This document shows, piece by piece, positions 44,498 through 58,300 of a stretch of DNA of 64,000 bases. The position numbers were made by a program, and so were the translations under genes. The notes below the pieces were generated by a model, which was not told the DNA's origin, searched no databases, and saw only the letters and a program-made list of their open reading frames with translations. Position 1 is the stretch's first letter. Every line of letters starts with the position of its first letter. Origin of the DNA: Apostichopus japonicus (lineage: Eukaryota; Echinodermata; Holothuroidea; Aspidochirotida; Stichopodidae); assembly GCF_037975245.1 (NCBI RefSeq), contig NC_092567.1, positions 21,736,376 to 21,800,375 of the forward strand. The letters are read 5' to 3'.

Positions 44498-47169
44498 ATC
44501 TAGTGCTGTACCGGTGATCAATGATCGTAAACGAATAGAAGTGTAAACGTGGACAGTGTTTTAGAAGTTGACCTGTTGGGTCATATCATGTATTGTCCAA
44601 TCAGACAGCGTTATTTTGGAGGCTCGTCTATTATAACCAATCAACTTTTGTTATACATAAATTCTTTCCGTATTGATATATTTTTGTATTATGAAAGCTG
44701 ATTGGTTAAAGCTTTTATAAACACCCTTCATTTACCAACACACGCCACGTTTTCGCTTACATTGCAACTTAGCAACTGATAGCAAGGAAATGTTTCTATA
44801 ATTAGGAAGCACACTAATTTGGTAACACTAGAAAGTTCCAAAGAATTTGAACATGGATCGGTCGGTTCTGTCAGGTTAATACTTTTTCATGGCGTGATAT
44901 ATTAAGATATACAGCTAGTTGGGCGGTTCAAAATTACGTTACTCTCAAGAAAATGTTCCTACACCTATTAATGACATATCCACTAACATAACTGTTGGAA
45001 CACTGGGTACTCATCACCCTGCCCCTCACTGTACCCTTTTCTGCTTGCGACGTAGAGCTGTAGCCAATTAAGTATGGTCGCAACACCATCTTCAATTATT
45101 CGCGACACCTTTTGTTAGATTTGGCAATAATGTGTCATTTCCGCAGTCCAGGTTAGGTCCTGCCCTGTACAATGCATAAGAAATGCTAACCGATGAACAA
45201 TGGAAGAATTATCCTGACATGTCCAGGGATGAACAAATGTTACAGGAAGAGTTTTGATTGATCAACCAAATGTACAATATCAAGTTCGGGGAATGATTCT
45301 ACGGGTGGGACAAAGGTAGAGGTATGGGTGGTTGGGGAGGGGTCACTTTCCCACAGGCGCAGTCGATATCAGGAATATAACACCGATTTCCGAGTACTTC
45401 TAAAGAACGAGCAAAAGAAAAACAATCACTTGCTCGTATTATAATTTAAGCGATTTTTTTCTAGTTTTATGTATCATTATCATTGCTGATCTTCATAGTG
45501 GGGAGGTGGATATGTGAATACGTGCCTTTTTCAAGTTTTGTGGAATTTAAAATGTCCCCTTTCATTAATTACAAGTACAGGTCCATTTTACCTGTCTTTT
45601 CTTAATACAATATATATAAGCCTACCTTGTATTTTTTTATTTTTTTGGTCTCTCCTCTCCTCAGTTTGAAGTCTTCATTTTACCTTAAATATGTTATGAA
45701 AATTTTATGAAAAAAACACATTATTCCATCTATCTCTTTATGGGCTTACGAAGTTCATATTGACACCCCCCCCCCACCCTATACAGCTTTCTTGACATAG
45801 GCCTACTTCTAATGACCAACTCTTGCCGGCGGTTAGGACACGTTCACATATCCACGTATCCCTGACATAATATACCTGTTATGAAAATAATAATAATAAT
45901 CCTAATTGCTTTAGCTATACCGAAAATGACATATGAATGACCCTTTGAGAGCAGACTCCCCGGAGGCAGTTATTTTTGCATCGCGCGGTAACAGATGGGA
46001 CACGTCACCGTATGTATCCAAGGAAGTATAGCCTGAGTGTATAATGCAAATACCACGTACCATACTTCAATCTAGTATATAGGCCTACACATTAATATAC
46101 ATTAGCGATATATCTGGCGATTTAAAGGAGCATTCTCTCGATTGATAGTAGCTAAAATTAATATTCAAACAAATTCATATTACAAGGAGGGTCCACTAGG
46201 AAGTACTCAGTATACAGCAAACTATACTGAAGGATTTCCTCTTTCAATTTTTGAATACAAACATTGCGCACAATATTCTTCGCATTTGCATACATTCATA
46301 ACCAGGTCAACACATTATTTGCCTATATGATTTGGGATGACGGATCCTTTTACCACAGCTATATATATATTTCAATTAGGAGAGGTGTTAAATTTAGGCG
46401 TAATATATGTAATAAAGTTTGTTAAACATAATTTTTCGACTTCATAGCTTAACTTTAAAAATTTCTTTTCATCTGTGCTTACTCATCACAGTTTTGTTTC
46501 AAAATGGAACGTGGACACCACTGTAACCCCCTCCCCCTATTATTCACCCTTCCCCATGTGTCACGTTTCAGCTTTACAACTCAGTAATAGGTGAATAACC
46601 ATTCCCTGCCCCCTGCTCTTCCCTATCACCCCAGCCTCTACAACTATATGAAATTGTACAGATACCCTCGATGTACAAAGATAAATAAATGACACGTACA
46701 CCACACAATGGCCAGTGAAGATAGCTTACCATGTGTACATATTTTGGTACGGAGCCTAACATTCTATAGCGTTACGGCCACATACAATACGTTGCATTGA
46801 AAGTGAAAACCTCTGCAGAGATGGAATAGCTTCCCTTTGACCTCGGATGATGACAACGAACACGCTGGAAGTTTTCACATCATCGATTGTGTGGTATTAT
46901 GTCGGAATGAAAACAGGACGACGATAGGTCTGGATTGTTTCCTATATAGCGATATTATCTTATGAAGCAATTACGTAGGCATATACAGGAGGGCATAAAG
47001 GCCATAATAGCACACGTGGAACTGAAAATATGTACTATAGTTGCATGGTTTGGTTTACAGTTAGTTACCATTGGCACGTCATTTAAAAACTAAGTTGAGT
47101 AGTTCATTTCTGGCCATTGTCAAGAGGTACACAGGTACCATATAGTAGGGCGTGACACTCATTTGATAG

Positions 47170-47410
47170 CAGCGGCGTTACACCAAGGTCGGATTGAAAG
47201 GGGCGAACCACATCCCCCCACACCCGCCCCCACGGGAGCATAAGAAAGGTGCACTCAGTCCATTGCGTTCAAAAGTGACAGGTTCAATATCATCAAGAAG
47301 ATATGGGAACCAAATCTTATTGCGCTAGTGTATTCTTGCAATTGCTCATTTTAGGGGGCATCATTCTGATTCTTGGTACCTGGGCCTCGAATTTAATCGT
47401 TACGCCACTA
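47170..47410. mobile_element. hAT-like MITE, degenerate
   Basis: The ends are CAGCGGCGTTAC and, inverted, TAGTGGCGTAAC. Flanking 8-mers TTTGATAG and CTTGATGG agree at six of eight positions. It is 241 bp and non-coding. Confidence 0.55.
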
Positions 47411-47747
47411 CTTGATGGGCGAGTAGCAAGTGGGTATCATGTGGTAAGCCTATAAACCACTTGCTGGAATTATAGCTGACACAGGTCGGGTATTGAGGTA
47501 TGGTGGGGTGCGGAAGCCTTGAGTAAAACCAATGTTCATTGGTGTTCTAGCAATAACACGCCCGTGTGAGGTATCATTGCCGTGATATTATTAGGGGACA
47601 TCCGCATGCCTCCACCTCCTCCCGTGGTGCAGGCCTGCCATGAATTTCGTATACGAAGACGGAGGTCGATCATTGCTATTGGGATCAAGACTACGCTCCA
47701 TTGCACCATTGCAGTTTACCAGGGTCCCCGTGTCTAAGCTAACCAAA

Positions 47748-47942
47748 TATGGAACGCGAAAAGAGAAAACTTATTTCGTTGTCTAGCTAAGTTTGTTGTT
47801 GTCTTAACAAAAGTTGCTGTTAATTGATGTGTATGCACGCTTTTGCTCAAACTTATGTTGATATCTAAACTTCCGTTGTCTAAACTTACGTCGTTGTCTA
47901 AACTTTAGCAACGAAATAAGTTTTCCCTTTTCGCGTTCCATA
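47748..47942. mobile_element. fold-back element with 34-bp terminal inverted repeats
   Basis: TIRs at 47748-47781 and 47909-47942 start TATGGAACGCGAAAAG and match at 33 of 34 positions. The flanks AACCAAA and AACCACA look like a 7-bp target duplication with one change. The 127-bp centre repeats short GTTGTCTAAACTT-like motifs and codes for nothing. Confidence 0.85.
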
Positions 47943-48336
47943 AACCACAAGCCTGTGATGTGTATATTCATTATATTACGCATGCATGGGTGGTGGTGAG
48001 TTACAAGAGATCGTATGATTCGTATCTAATAGTAATCGAGCAGCGGATTTCTGAAAAGATGTTATCCGTGCAGTAAATACTTCTTTGCAATGTATAGCTC
48101 CATTTCAGCATTTTTTGAAATCTGATTTTGATAAATTTATTGCAGCTTATCGATACAAAAATATCATAACAATCTAGTTAATTAGCATGACCTGTCGACT
48201 GGTCAAGTTTCAATATCAATAAGCAAGGTCAATACATTTTTTTTAGTTCTTCAATATTGATTAATTGGTACTGATATCAAACACGTCTGGTGCGACGATA
48301 TATTGAGAATCGAATCAAGTGCATTAATCACGTGAT

Positions 48337-48656
48337 CAGGTGCGGATCCAGCATATTAAATTGGAGGGCGTGTGGCCCTGGGGGTCGTTGAAACCGAATC
48401 CATGTATGGGGATAAGATAAAACTGAAATTTCAGACTTAAAATGGTGCATTCTGAGGCATACTTAGACTTTAAATTAGGTCTATATTTATGTTTACAAGC
48501 AAGGCTGTGCTAATAACTCTTATCATTAACTTGTGTGTGTTCGTGCGTGCGCGTGCGTGCGTGCGCGCGTGTGTACGTTTGTGTGTTGGAGGGGATGTAA
48601 AAAGGTGATGCACACCATCCCCATGCATACCCCATCTCCTTCTGGATCCGCGCCTC
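48337..48656. mobile_element. hAT-like MITE with GCGGATCCAG ends
   Basis: Left end CAGGTGCGGATCCAG; right end, inverted, GAGGCGCGGATCCAG. It is about 320 bp with no coding capacity. No target duplication is recognisable. The interior 48428-48520 matches 53041-53150. Confidence 0.65.
48531..48590. repeat. TG/CG microsatellite
   Basis: Alternating TG with GCGTGC variants inside the 48337-48656 element; a purine-pyrimidine alternation that could adopt Z-DNA. Confidence 0.8.
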
Positions 48657-50559
48657 TTCATATTGTATCAAACATCTATTTTAATAGAAAAAAACGTTAA
48701 GGCTGGTTTTAACATCGACACACAAAAGGTCGTTGCATAGATATTACAATTCAATGACCAATTTAATCGTATATATATATTTTGTTTTTAGTATATGGTA
48801 ATTACCATGCTCGCCTTTCACAACACCGATACTAAAGATGAAACCAATTATCAACAGATCTCCCCCCCCCCCCCCACTTTCCAAAAAAAAAAAAGTGTAA
48901 CGCAACCAAATTAATTTAATCTTAAAGAGCGCCATCAATTACTTGGAATTCACTGACTTACGTCTCTTGTGGAAACAAGTATTTTCGTATTTGTTATAGT
49001 TTCAATGGTCATACCAGGGATTTGTGACTCCCTGATCATACTATTGATCAAATTTAACTTCTCATTTTTCGTGACGTTACCAGAAATCTTTATTCCAAAC
49101 ATAGAATGCGGTGTCAAAACCATCTCATTGGCAGCGAAGTTGAGTAATTGATTTTCATCATGATACTTGTAACATACTTTGCTTAAATTTACGCTATAAC
49201 CCAAGGGCATGATCGCCCTCCACCCCTCCTCCTCCCCTTCTCTCCGTTGGCTGCTCCATGATATTGTGTAACCGTTTGCAATGGCAAAGAGCCAGATCGG
49301 GCGGTTGAGACAGTTACGTCACAGGGCCCCCAATTGCTTGACCCCGGGCCGGGACTGTATCCCTGACCCCTCGGGTCCTTTACAGGCAAGCCTGCTTAGT
49401 ACCGTTAAAAGTAAGACGTCACATCACAAACGACATACATAGCTGTAATGTCACGCTTTGTCGTTGGTAAACATAGTCGGGAATCAAAATGTAGTACAAC
49501 TATGCTATAACTGCAATGCCGGATTTTGACAATTTCCCATAGTGTGACATCGACACGTGGTCAACGATACCACTGTCTGTACAATGAGTTGTTATATCAA
49601 GTCCCTGGTATGTACACAACTTTGCTCCGAGTCTATGGTGAATCTTCAGGTCATGTTGTTCGCGTGGTCATCTTCAACAGAAGTGTGTTGAAGGGCTAAT
49701 CCCGTAGCCTAGGAATTACGAGTTGGAGTTGAAAATGAATAGGAGGGGTATCGACAATACAGGAGGGCGCATTACTAGTGTCCGGTAACTTGTGTACTTT
49801 TGAACACATTATGTTTACATACATGGGCGGGCAGGGGGGGGGGCACTAATTTCCGCACTTGACAGTGCTAAGTCCCCGTCACTGTGTCCCGGCCAGGTTG
49901 CGGGCCTGTGAAGGGTATAGTATACATCTCATATGCTTCATCGCTACGCAAGGGAAACTTCAGGTTTCAGATATATCATCAGTGCAAACTTATCCCTGTT
50001 GTAAAACCTAGTTTCCTCTGAGAGTAACAAGTAAGTAGAACTTGGAAGTTGGGAATTTCTTTCAGCCATTGACGTGGAATTTAGATTGCTACTGCGTGGT
50101 TAAGGAGTGAAATAATGCTTAATTAAAGTGTGCGGAAAAATCCATGCACTTTCCATGGATATGTAGAATGTGGGAAATATGCATGATCCTATTGTACGTA
50201 TATATACTGCATCCCAACATTTTTGAAAGCTATATGCCAGAGTTTTACCGGTAACATTGTTCAGTCCATTACAAGAATTTCATCACATATTCAAGCTCAA
50301 ATGAAACTAGAATGCGTGTTTCATTGTCTGTACCTTTAAGCAATGGAAAGATTGCCTCCATCTTAAAACATTGACACAAGTACTCTGTACTCCAAGTTTT
50401 TGCCAAAAAAGTTTCCACAAATTTTTCAAGACGCCAACGTAATATGACCTTTGACCGGTAACAATCAGCTGTTTTGCTTGGGTTGAAAATATTTATTTCG
50501 CATGGTAAATAAGGCAAACACTGCATCGTTGTCGTCCCGTATATCTTTGCCACAACAGT

Positions 50560-50656
50560 CGTACGTAAAATAAAATCGTGCAAGCGCTTTTAGCGGAACC
50601 ATACGTTCACATGTTTGTTCTGGGTAAACTTGAACGGAGCTAGTACGTGTAACAAG
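50560..50656 (+). promoter_or_regulatory. possible PTDSS2 5' UTR exon
   Basis: AACAAG|GTATGT at 50656/50657 is a fair donor that could splice to the acceptor at 52146. No promoter motif stands out. This is a guess based on the need for a 5' UTR exon. Confidence 0.2.
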
Positions 50657-52148
50657 GTATGTCAGAATTTTAACGTATTTCCTTTGTTATGAATGGTAAC
50701 CTTGCATGCTCTGTATAAATGTTACCTTTAGATGGTTAAGTGAGCTTAATAGGAAGAGCTCACGTGTTAGCTAAAAGTTATTTTTACCGATATATGCGAT
50801 AAGACTCAAGCCGTGAAGGGGGCGTTCTGAGTCACTTTAGTGTAACACTAACTTAACCAGGTGTTACACAAAGTACTATAACAACGTCTTATTAATAATT
50901 GGAGTAGACATACGCTAAATAAAAACCAAATTTATACTTGGTCTTGCATCAGTGACTCAGTCTACCTGATTTCCATTCAGAGTGTTGAACTTGGATTTTG
51001 TTAACGATAGCTCACAATTAGCATTTTATCATAAAAACATACACTGGTTAGACTGGATACACAAACTCGCTAGGCATAGGCCGCCTCACTGACAGTGACA
51101 GCAGGAAACTGAAGTACGTTAGCCTCTATGCCAAAATAATGTTGCAAGCATCCTGAGTTGAATACACCAGGACTGGCAGGAGCTCTAACTCTTAACTCAT
51201 CAATAGGAGGAAGTCATTTGTCAAATGTGGTTTCATCAGTATGTATTACGCCTAACCACAAGCCTAACACTAACTGTACAAATAGATATTTCTGAACTTG
51301 ACCAGTTTGTTTACAACACTGCATTTGACTAAGTTTGGAATTGACATCCAGTGAAGGATTTTGATGTAAAAGGAGGCTTACGGCAACATTAGTATTATGG
51401 AGATTCGACAAAAGATCTATGAAAGCTTAATGTCGGGTTAGTGTATCTTCATTGCATCTTTCTTGATACAATTTTTCATAAGACTCTAGTTGGAACATGT
51501 GTTGTGCACAATATTCTACTTTGTTTATCCTATTGTGTATGTTGTACTAGGCCTATAGATCTTATTAATTTAACTTAATTTGTGATTGCTTTGATACATC
51601 GTCATTCAAAGGTAATGATTATGCTTTGTACAGTAGATGTAGCTTCTCTGTTATTATCAGTGTATCACCAGAGTAATTAAATATCATTGATGACATGTAT
51701 ACTTGTATCCATGTATAAAGGATTATTTTTAATACACTCATTTTGCTTTCGTCCATGGCAGTCTTCAACATAATACAAGACATCACACTTTATCTTTTTT
51801 TTCTATTCATGTAGTATAGTCTAGACCTGTGTAACTTCATTTGTAACTTCATTCAGATCCAACTTTACTCAGTCCTGTATAAATGTACCAGGAGTTTCAA
51901 CAATATAGGCATATTTCTATTCTTACATGAATCTATAATTATAATTATATAATATTATAATTTATTTGTACTTTTTATATGGTACCATTTTCTTTTTAGG
52001 ATGTATACATTTGTTCTTCAGAATTAATAATGTTAAGGCACAGTTAGTATCTAATTTACCTTTGGGCAATTGTTATTTCCATTTAAATAAGCCAAGGAAC
52101 ATACATACTTTGCATTATTATTTGTTATGTTTATTATATTTGACAGCA

Positions 52149-52300
52149 ATGCCAGCCCACACCAGCGACCTACAGACCCCCTCTGCATATGAGCAGGAGG
52201 AAGAATCGACTGAGAGTGAGGAGGATGGGCAAAGAGATGAAGTACCCCACTCGGTAAAAGTGACAAGGGTCATCGATGATGGAACACAGAGTTTCTTTTG
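52149..52300 (+). CDS. PTDSS2: PTDSS2 coding exon 1
   Basis: The ATG is two bases after an acceptor (tttgacag, 52146), so an upstream 5' UTR exon is expected. The exon encodes a Glu/Ser-rich cytosolic tail and DDGTQSFF, with a Trp codon split at donor gtaaat. Confidence 0.9.
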
Positions 52301-55300
52301 GTAAATTCTCATTTCATAGCTTTTAACTTAATCATTTGTATATGGTTGCTTACCAGTCAAAACGTCCCTTTACCAAAACGTCCCCGTACCAAAATGTCCC
52401 CGCTTTTGGTCAAAATGTCCCCGTAAGTTTTTCAGTGAATTAACGAATTAAGAAAAACAAAAACTATTATACAAGAGGAATTAAAAAAGAATTTGGATGC
52501 GTATACTTTACAATATATATATCTATATCATATTTTAAATTGAGTGAAATCACTTATCGTTTATTAAAATTTTGTCCGCCCTCATAACCGGCACTTCCCA
52601 CTCTTAAAAACTGTGTTTTCAACCTAAACTATACTTATTCTTACTCTTTGATTTGAACTAAAAACATCCACACTTGCATTCCAACTGATTATAAAAGCGG
52701 GGATGTTTTGACTTACGGGGATGTTTTGACTGCAGGGACGTTTTGGTAAAGGGACGTTTTGACTGGATACCATATGGTTGAAGGCCCAAGGCTCATGAGC
52801 TTTCTTCTATGTACATTTACACTGCAAATTAGATACTAAATTCTTGTCCAACAGCCAAACAGGATAATGTATCCTGCTGCTACCAACAGGTTATCAACAC
52901 AAAGATAACTCATTCATACCTAGGCTATCATTATAAATTAAATTCAGTGAAATTCTCACTGTTCAGACGACATGAAAAGAAATTCCCATTTAGTAAGGTG
53001 GGTCTTGGAGTCCTTTCCCAGAAAAAAAAGGAAAAAAAGAATTTTACACTTCAAATGGGGCATTATGAGGTATATAAAGGCTATAAATTAGGTCAATAAT
53101 TAGGTCTAAAGTACATGCCAGGTTCTGCTAATAAATAAATTGAATAATTTCTGTATGGTTGATAGGGAGTTTTCACCCCCACTTGCCGTACCCCTAGATA
53201 TATGGAACTGGTTATACTGTAGCTCCACACTATTCAGCTATGTAGAAAAGTTTTGCTGTAATTGTCTATGTAGAGCCTAGAGGTGGGGTGGACACTTTTA
53301 TGTTGTCACATTGTAATGGAACCCTCAAAGTTAATACTACTACCATTCTAATCTTTGGTTGAATTCTGTAAAATTAATAGTTTGCAAAAAAACTGTTTGC
53401 AAGTTACTGTTGATTCAACACTTCTCCCTTTCCTAATAAATTTGAGGCTGTCATGCTTATTTTATCTGGTTAATTAAAACTCTCTTGTATGTTTGTAATT
53501 AGTGTAATGTATATTTTGTTTAATGGCCACTGGGCTTGTGATGAGATGATAAAATATTTTCAAGTCCGTCAAGTATCAGATAATGATTATCCCTTTGCTT
53601 TGTTTCATATCTTAAAAGATTTGCTTTCAACTAGGAGAGGTATACTATATACTACTATATACAGTATATACTATATAGAACAATCGACTTATTCTAGTGT
53701 TGTGAACTTATAAACCAGAGTTTGAATATCAGTGAATCCACTTTTGGATTACACTTTTACTGAACTTACTCGACATCTGAATGGGAAGGCATATGTTCGC
53801 TCGATCATGTTTCAAATTCAGTTAGAAGCAGAGGTAGCAAAAATAAAAGCTAAGAAGGACTCAAATTCTGGCCATATTTGATAATTTGTAAAGCAGTGGA
53901 AATAAAGATAGCCCCAGCATGTAAGTATAATCCATTCGATGAGTTTTGTTGGCATAATAACTAAGCAATTAGATGTGGGGGGGGGGGGGCGGTGTAGGTT
54001 GTGGATTGGGTGGAGTGAGTGATTGGATAGAAAGGGGTGGAATGGGCTACCACTTTTGTATACAAATGTTGTTGTGTAACAAATGAAAATTAATGCGTAA
54101 AATAAAGACAACCAACAGGAATGTTATAGTTTCTTTTTAAAGGCTGCTAAATACTACAGGTAAACGATTATATATCCCCAAAAAAGCCTGAAAATCTTAC
54201 TATTACATGACCTGTGTCAACTTAAGATATTTAAATGTTTCAATTGTCTACAGTTTTATAGTTTTGCTTTTATATCTTTTCTTACAGGAGAACTCATTCC
54301 GTCACTGTCCTTATTTGTATGTTGGCTGTTTTCCTCTACGTTGCTCTGATCGAAGAACCAAAGAATGACATTAATTACAATACCAAGAGGTTAGTAAGAT
54401 ACATCAAAGTTTAAAAGATTACCTGCATTGTAAAGGGGTCTCTTATTCTCCTCTTTGCTATAAGCAATGGTGACCTCATCAAAGTTGCCCTCCTCCACTC
54501 ACCAGACCCCATTAAGGAGCCGGTTACAATACCTTTAAGCCTGGCATTGTTAGACGGGTCATTGCAAAATTTATTGCTTAGCCATTGACATTCTATGGAA
54601 TACTAAAATTACGTTTAATACAGGAATTCTTCGCAGATGAGTTGAAAAAAGGTTGAAATTATACCTGTTTTTAAAAAATGATCATCCACCTGCTTATTGA
54701 AATTATTACTCGATATCTCTGCTCCCATGTTTTTTAGTTTTCAATGTGCATTCAGAATGTTCTCTTTAGACTTGTTGTAACAGTACAGCAAGATGAGTAT
54801 GGGTGCTACTACAGAGAGTAAATTTAATAAGTGTTCAAATTTCGTGAAGCAGTTTTGAAGCCTCTGAGCTTTAATTCCTTTACTTACACTATGGTTTCTA
54901 TGTACAAAAAAATTGCTATGCATCTTTTGAACTTGTGTAGTAAATTGACCATTTTCCATAGCATTTTTGCGATGCGATGCTGGATAAATGATTCTGTGAA
55001 GTAGAACTTCCCCTGGTATGAGTATACAAGGCTGTGAGCAATAATAATAAAGTGGCCACTTATAACGCCCCATATGTGTCAACTTGACACTCCGGGTCAT
55101 GAGAAATATTTTAAATTATACAGTACAGACTCGGCATGAAATGTAAAGTAGCAAAATAGAGTTGAACAAACATAGTTGACAAAAAGGAATGTTTTCAGAC
55201 TTGTAGTGGGTGAAGGACCTTTCTTGCAATAGTGCAAGTACTGTACATAATTTTGCAGTTGGTTCCTACACTACTATGGGCACTACAAATAACTATGGCA

Positions 55301-58300
55301 CCAGTGTCTATTAAACTTCTATAAATCAGACATGTCTCAAGTACTAGTATGAGTACACAGTACAGATCCACAAGGCAGAATGTGAGGACAGGTAGAAGAT
55401 TAGTACATGTATAGGACTCATATACATAAGTCATGTTGTATCCTGCAAGCAGTAACTCGCGAAGAAGCCTCATTGGCTTATCAAAGCCGCAAGCTGACTG
55501 AAGTCAGTCTCTTACATTCATATTTAACATCCATGATTATGAATTGTCAATTGTCAACAACTCTGTAACTGGATGACATATATATTAATCTTGGAGTGAC
55601 TCGAACCAGGGACTTTATGATTGAAAGGCACCGGCGTTAACCACTGAGCTAACACTCCTATGTGACTCTGACATGTGACTTTGGACTAATGATATTAAGT
55701 AATCTCTCCACTAGAGATCCACATGGTTAATGCATGCAGTTTGAACTTTGTCTAAGCCAAATAGAAGCTTAACTAGTATAGCGCATGGCTGGCTACCTTA
55801 AAGTCACATTGTGAATGGGTTTTTTTTTTGTTCAGTCCAGAAATACTCCTTTTAAGCTGCTCTGTCTGGTTTTGTTTGGTACAGGTGTATCCTAAAGTTT
55901 GTGGAGTGTAATTGACTACTTTATGGCATTCTTGAGCTTTCATTGACCCCAAAAGCCAACAATATATATATTTAAAAATATAAAAGTAAAAGAATGATAT
56001 AAATAGTTAAGAAGGAGACAGAGATATTTTAAACACTTTAAGATAGAAATTCATTATATCGCGATGGACCGTGGGATTTATTGATCGACTCATTATTGAC
56101 CAATTTGACCCACAGAGCACATTGGCTTCGGAAGGTAAGGGGGGAGGGGGGGGGGAGTCGATCTCAATATTTAGCAACCGAATACTTTATGATTCCTGTT
56201 TGCATTTAAAGTTTTGTCACTAAGACATTTCAGCATAGTACATGTCACATGCTAATTGTAAATTTGAGAAAATTTGCACGTTTCTTTGAAACTACAAAGT
56301 AACTGCAATTTTACAAGAGTACTACACTACATTGTAGCAACAAATATAAGTTTTTCTGAATACATAACATGGCATTTTTATCAAATTTTTTGTTAGGATG
56401 ATTGACATTAGAATGTTTAACACAATTTCCTGGGCGACTATTCCTCCCAGTTCATCCCCCTCCCCTCCCCCTGAGGAATGCTGCACAAACCAGTCACTGC
56501 CTCTCACATATGCTAAATCCCAGGGGAAACCCTGCATCACATAGTCAGATAAAACGTATCAGTCATGTATGATGCAGGGATTGTAAAACTAAGACCAGTC
56601 GCATGGAACTAAGTACTTCAGTGCAGTTTAAAAGCTTAATACGAATGTATATTAAACTATATACCACCATTCCGACCTTTATCCTTCCAAGTACAGTATA
56701 TACTGTAATTTGGGAATTAAGTAAAAACAAATAGCGGTGTTTACTTGTTGGCTAATGTTTACTCTGTTTACATATTTGGCTTTGATGTGGGGGAGTAGAT
56801 AACTCCCCAAGGTTAATGGTAGTCTGCAATTAGTTATCCAACCAAATAAGTTGAAAGATTATTTTTAGTTAAAATACATATCTGAATCAAACCGTGCTGC
56901 TCGCTCGTAAAAAAAAAAGGGAGTTTGAGAACCATGCATAATTTAAAGAACCGTTATCAGATGTCAGCTCTGTGTAAGGTTCTCAGGAATAATGCCGTAA
57001 GATTAAGGCTTGCGAGTTTGTGTGTGATATTAAACAGTTTGAGGCTTTCTGTAAACATGGCTTGTCAGAAGCACAGACAGTGCTCAATGAAACAAATACG
57101 TTTCGTTTTCAAATTGTGTACATAGCATGATACCAATTCCGTGCGACGATGAACAGGACAAACTTGCAATGGTTGTCTGGTCGTCTGAGACAACCAAATT
57201 TCTGTTTGGGATACCAAACTCTGCCTTGGAGGTTGTCCAGTTTTGCTGACTTGTAAATGTGCCCGAATGTCAAAGCAGTCGGAGAAAGTCTGTGAGTGCC
57301 GTCTTGGGCAAAGAGAAAAGAATGTTTCTCACCTTAGCTCCAACCAAGGTGGCTGAGGGCGGAGGGCTGAGGGCTTAGTTCAGTGGGGATACCCTCCATG
57401 TTTAGGAATATCATTTCCCATCATCCCTAGGGATCTGTGAATGGCAAAGGGGTTGAGGACTTAGGATGTAAGCTCAAGAATGACGGTTGTGTTGTCTTCT
57501 CCTTTAAGTAGCAAATAAACGTTAACTTTGACAGCAAAGCTTAGTCATAGATCTTTGAGAAAATGATTATTCATATTTCGTTAATATAATAATCCGATTC
57601 AGATTAATAATATTTGTTTTCTCTGTATGTTTCTTTCTATCTTTACCAGAGGTATTCTAGCATGCATTGTTGCCTTTTGTCTTTTTGGAATGACACAAGC
57701 CAAAGATGGTCCCTTCACCCGACCTCACCCTGCCTTCTGGAGGCTCGTCCTCTGTCTCAGTGTGGTTTACGAACTTGCCTTAGTCTACATGCTCTTCCAG
57801 GTAACGTTTAACAGGCCATTCGTTAAAGCAGCTTTTGGAATTCATTTTAATATTAAAAGTCTTTATCATACTGGATATTAAACTTCATAAAATTGTGTTT
57901 CATTTAATAACGTCACTAAGTCTAATTTTGTTTCAAATAATGAAGTAAAATTGTGTGCAATATACTACCGTTTTGTATATATATTTATATGTGTGTGTGT
58001 GGTTAATCTGAAAAGTGTCTAGACAGAAAAATTATTCTCCCTGGAAAAAAGTCATTAATTACTCAATCATTTAAGGAAAAGAATACAGGTCTACAAGGAT
58101 GTGAATAAGGATAAATACAGACTGCAAATCATAGAGGCACACTTCCTTGTCTGCTGCTGTGTCCTCGGAAAGTTAACAGGGAGTGTGATGTAAAATTTCT
58201 AGATAAATATTTGTTGTCCTTTCAAATTCAATCACCCCTCCCCTCCCCCACCCCCACCTTTCTGCAATTTTCAGAAAATAGTTTTGTTGTAAAGAGTCAT

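Larger units (their letters stand above)
44308..52146. other. calumenin to PTDSS2 intergenic region
   Basis: About 7.8 kb between two divergent genes. It holds calumenin upstream sequence, several small inverted-repeat elements (listed separately), a TG/CG-rich microsatellite (48531-48590), and at the right end 5' UTR or intron of PTDSS2. No conserved coding exon was seen. Confidence 0.6.

Noticed and set aside
44851-44874. Short ATG frame MDRSVLSG upstream of calumenin on the + strand
   Set aside because: Followed only by a weak GTTAAT donor and an in-frame stop; no partner exon.
49250-49410. GC-richer block with a possible box-B-like GGGATACAGTCCC on the - strand
   Set aside because: No convincing box A, cloverleaf or tail; too weak to call a SINE.
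51966-52148. Open frame upstream of the PTDSS2 start
   Set aside because: It is AT-rich intron before the acceptor at 52146; PTDSS2 proteins do not carry such a hydrophobic leader there.
54741-55100. 119-residue - strand frame
   Set aside because: It lies in PTDSS2 intron 2, with no recognisable motif or splice partners.
55592-55659. Functional tRNA gene
   Set aside because: D and T stems do not pair and the anticodon loop is abnormal; kept only as a tRNA-like repeat.
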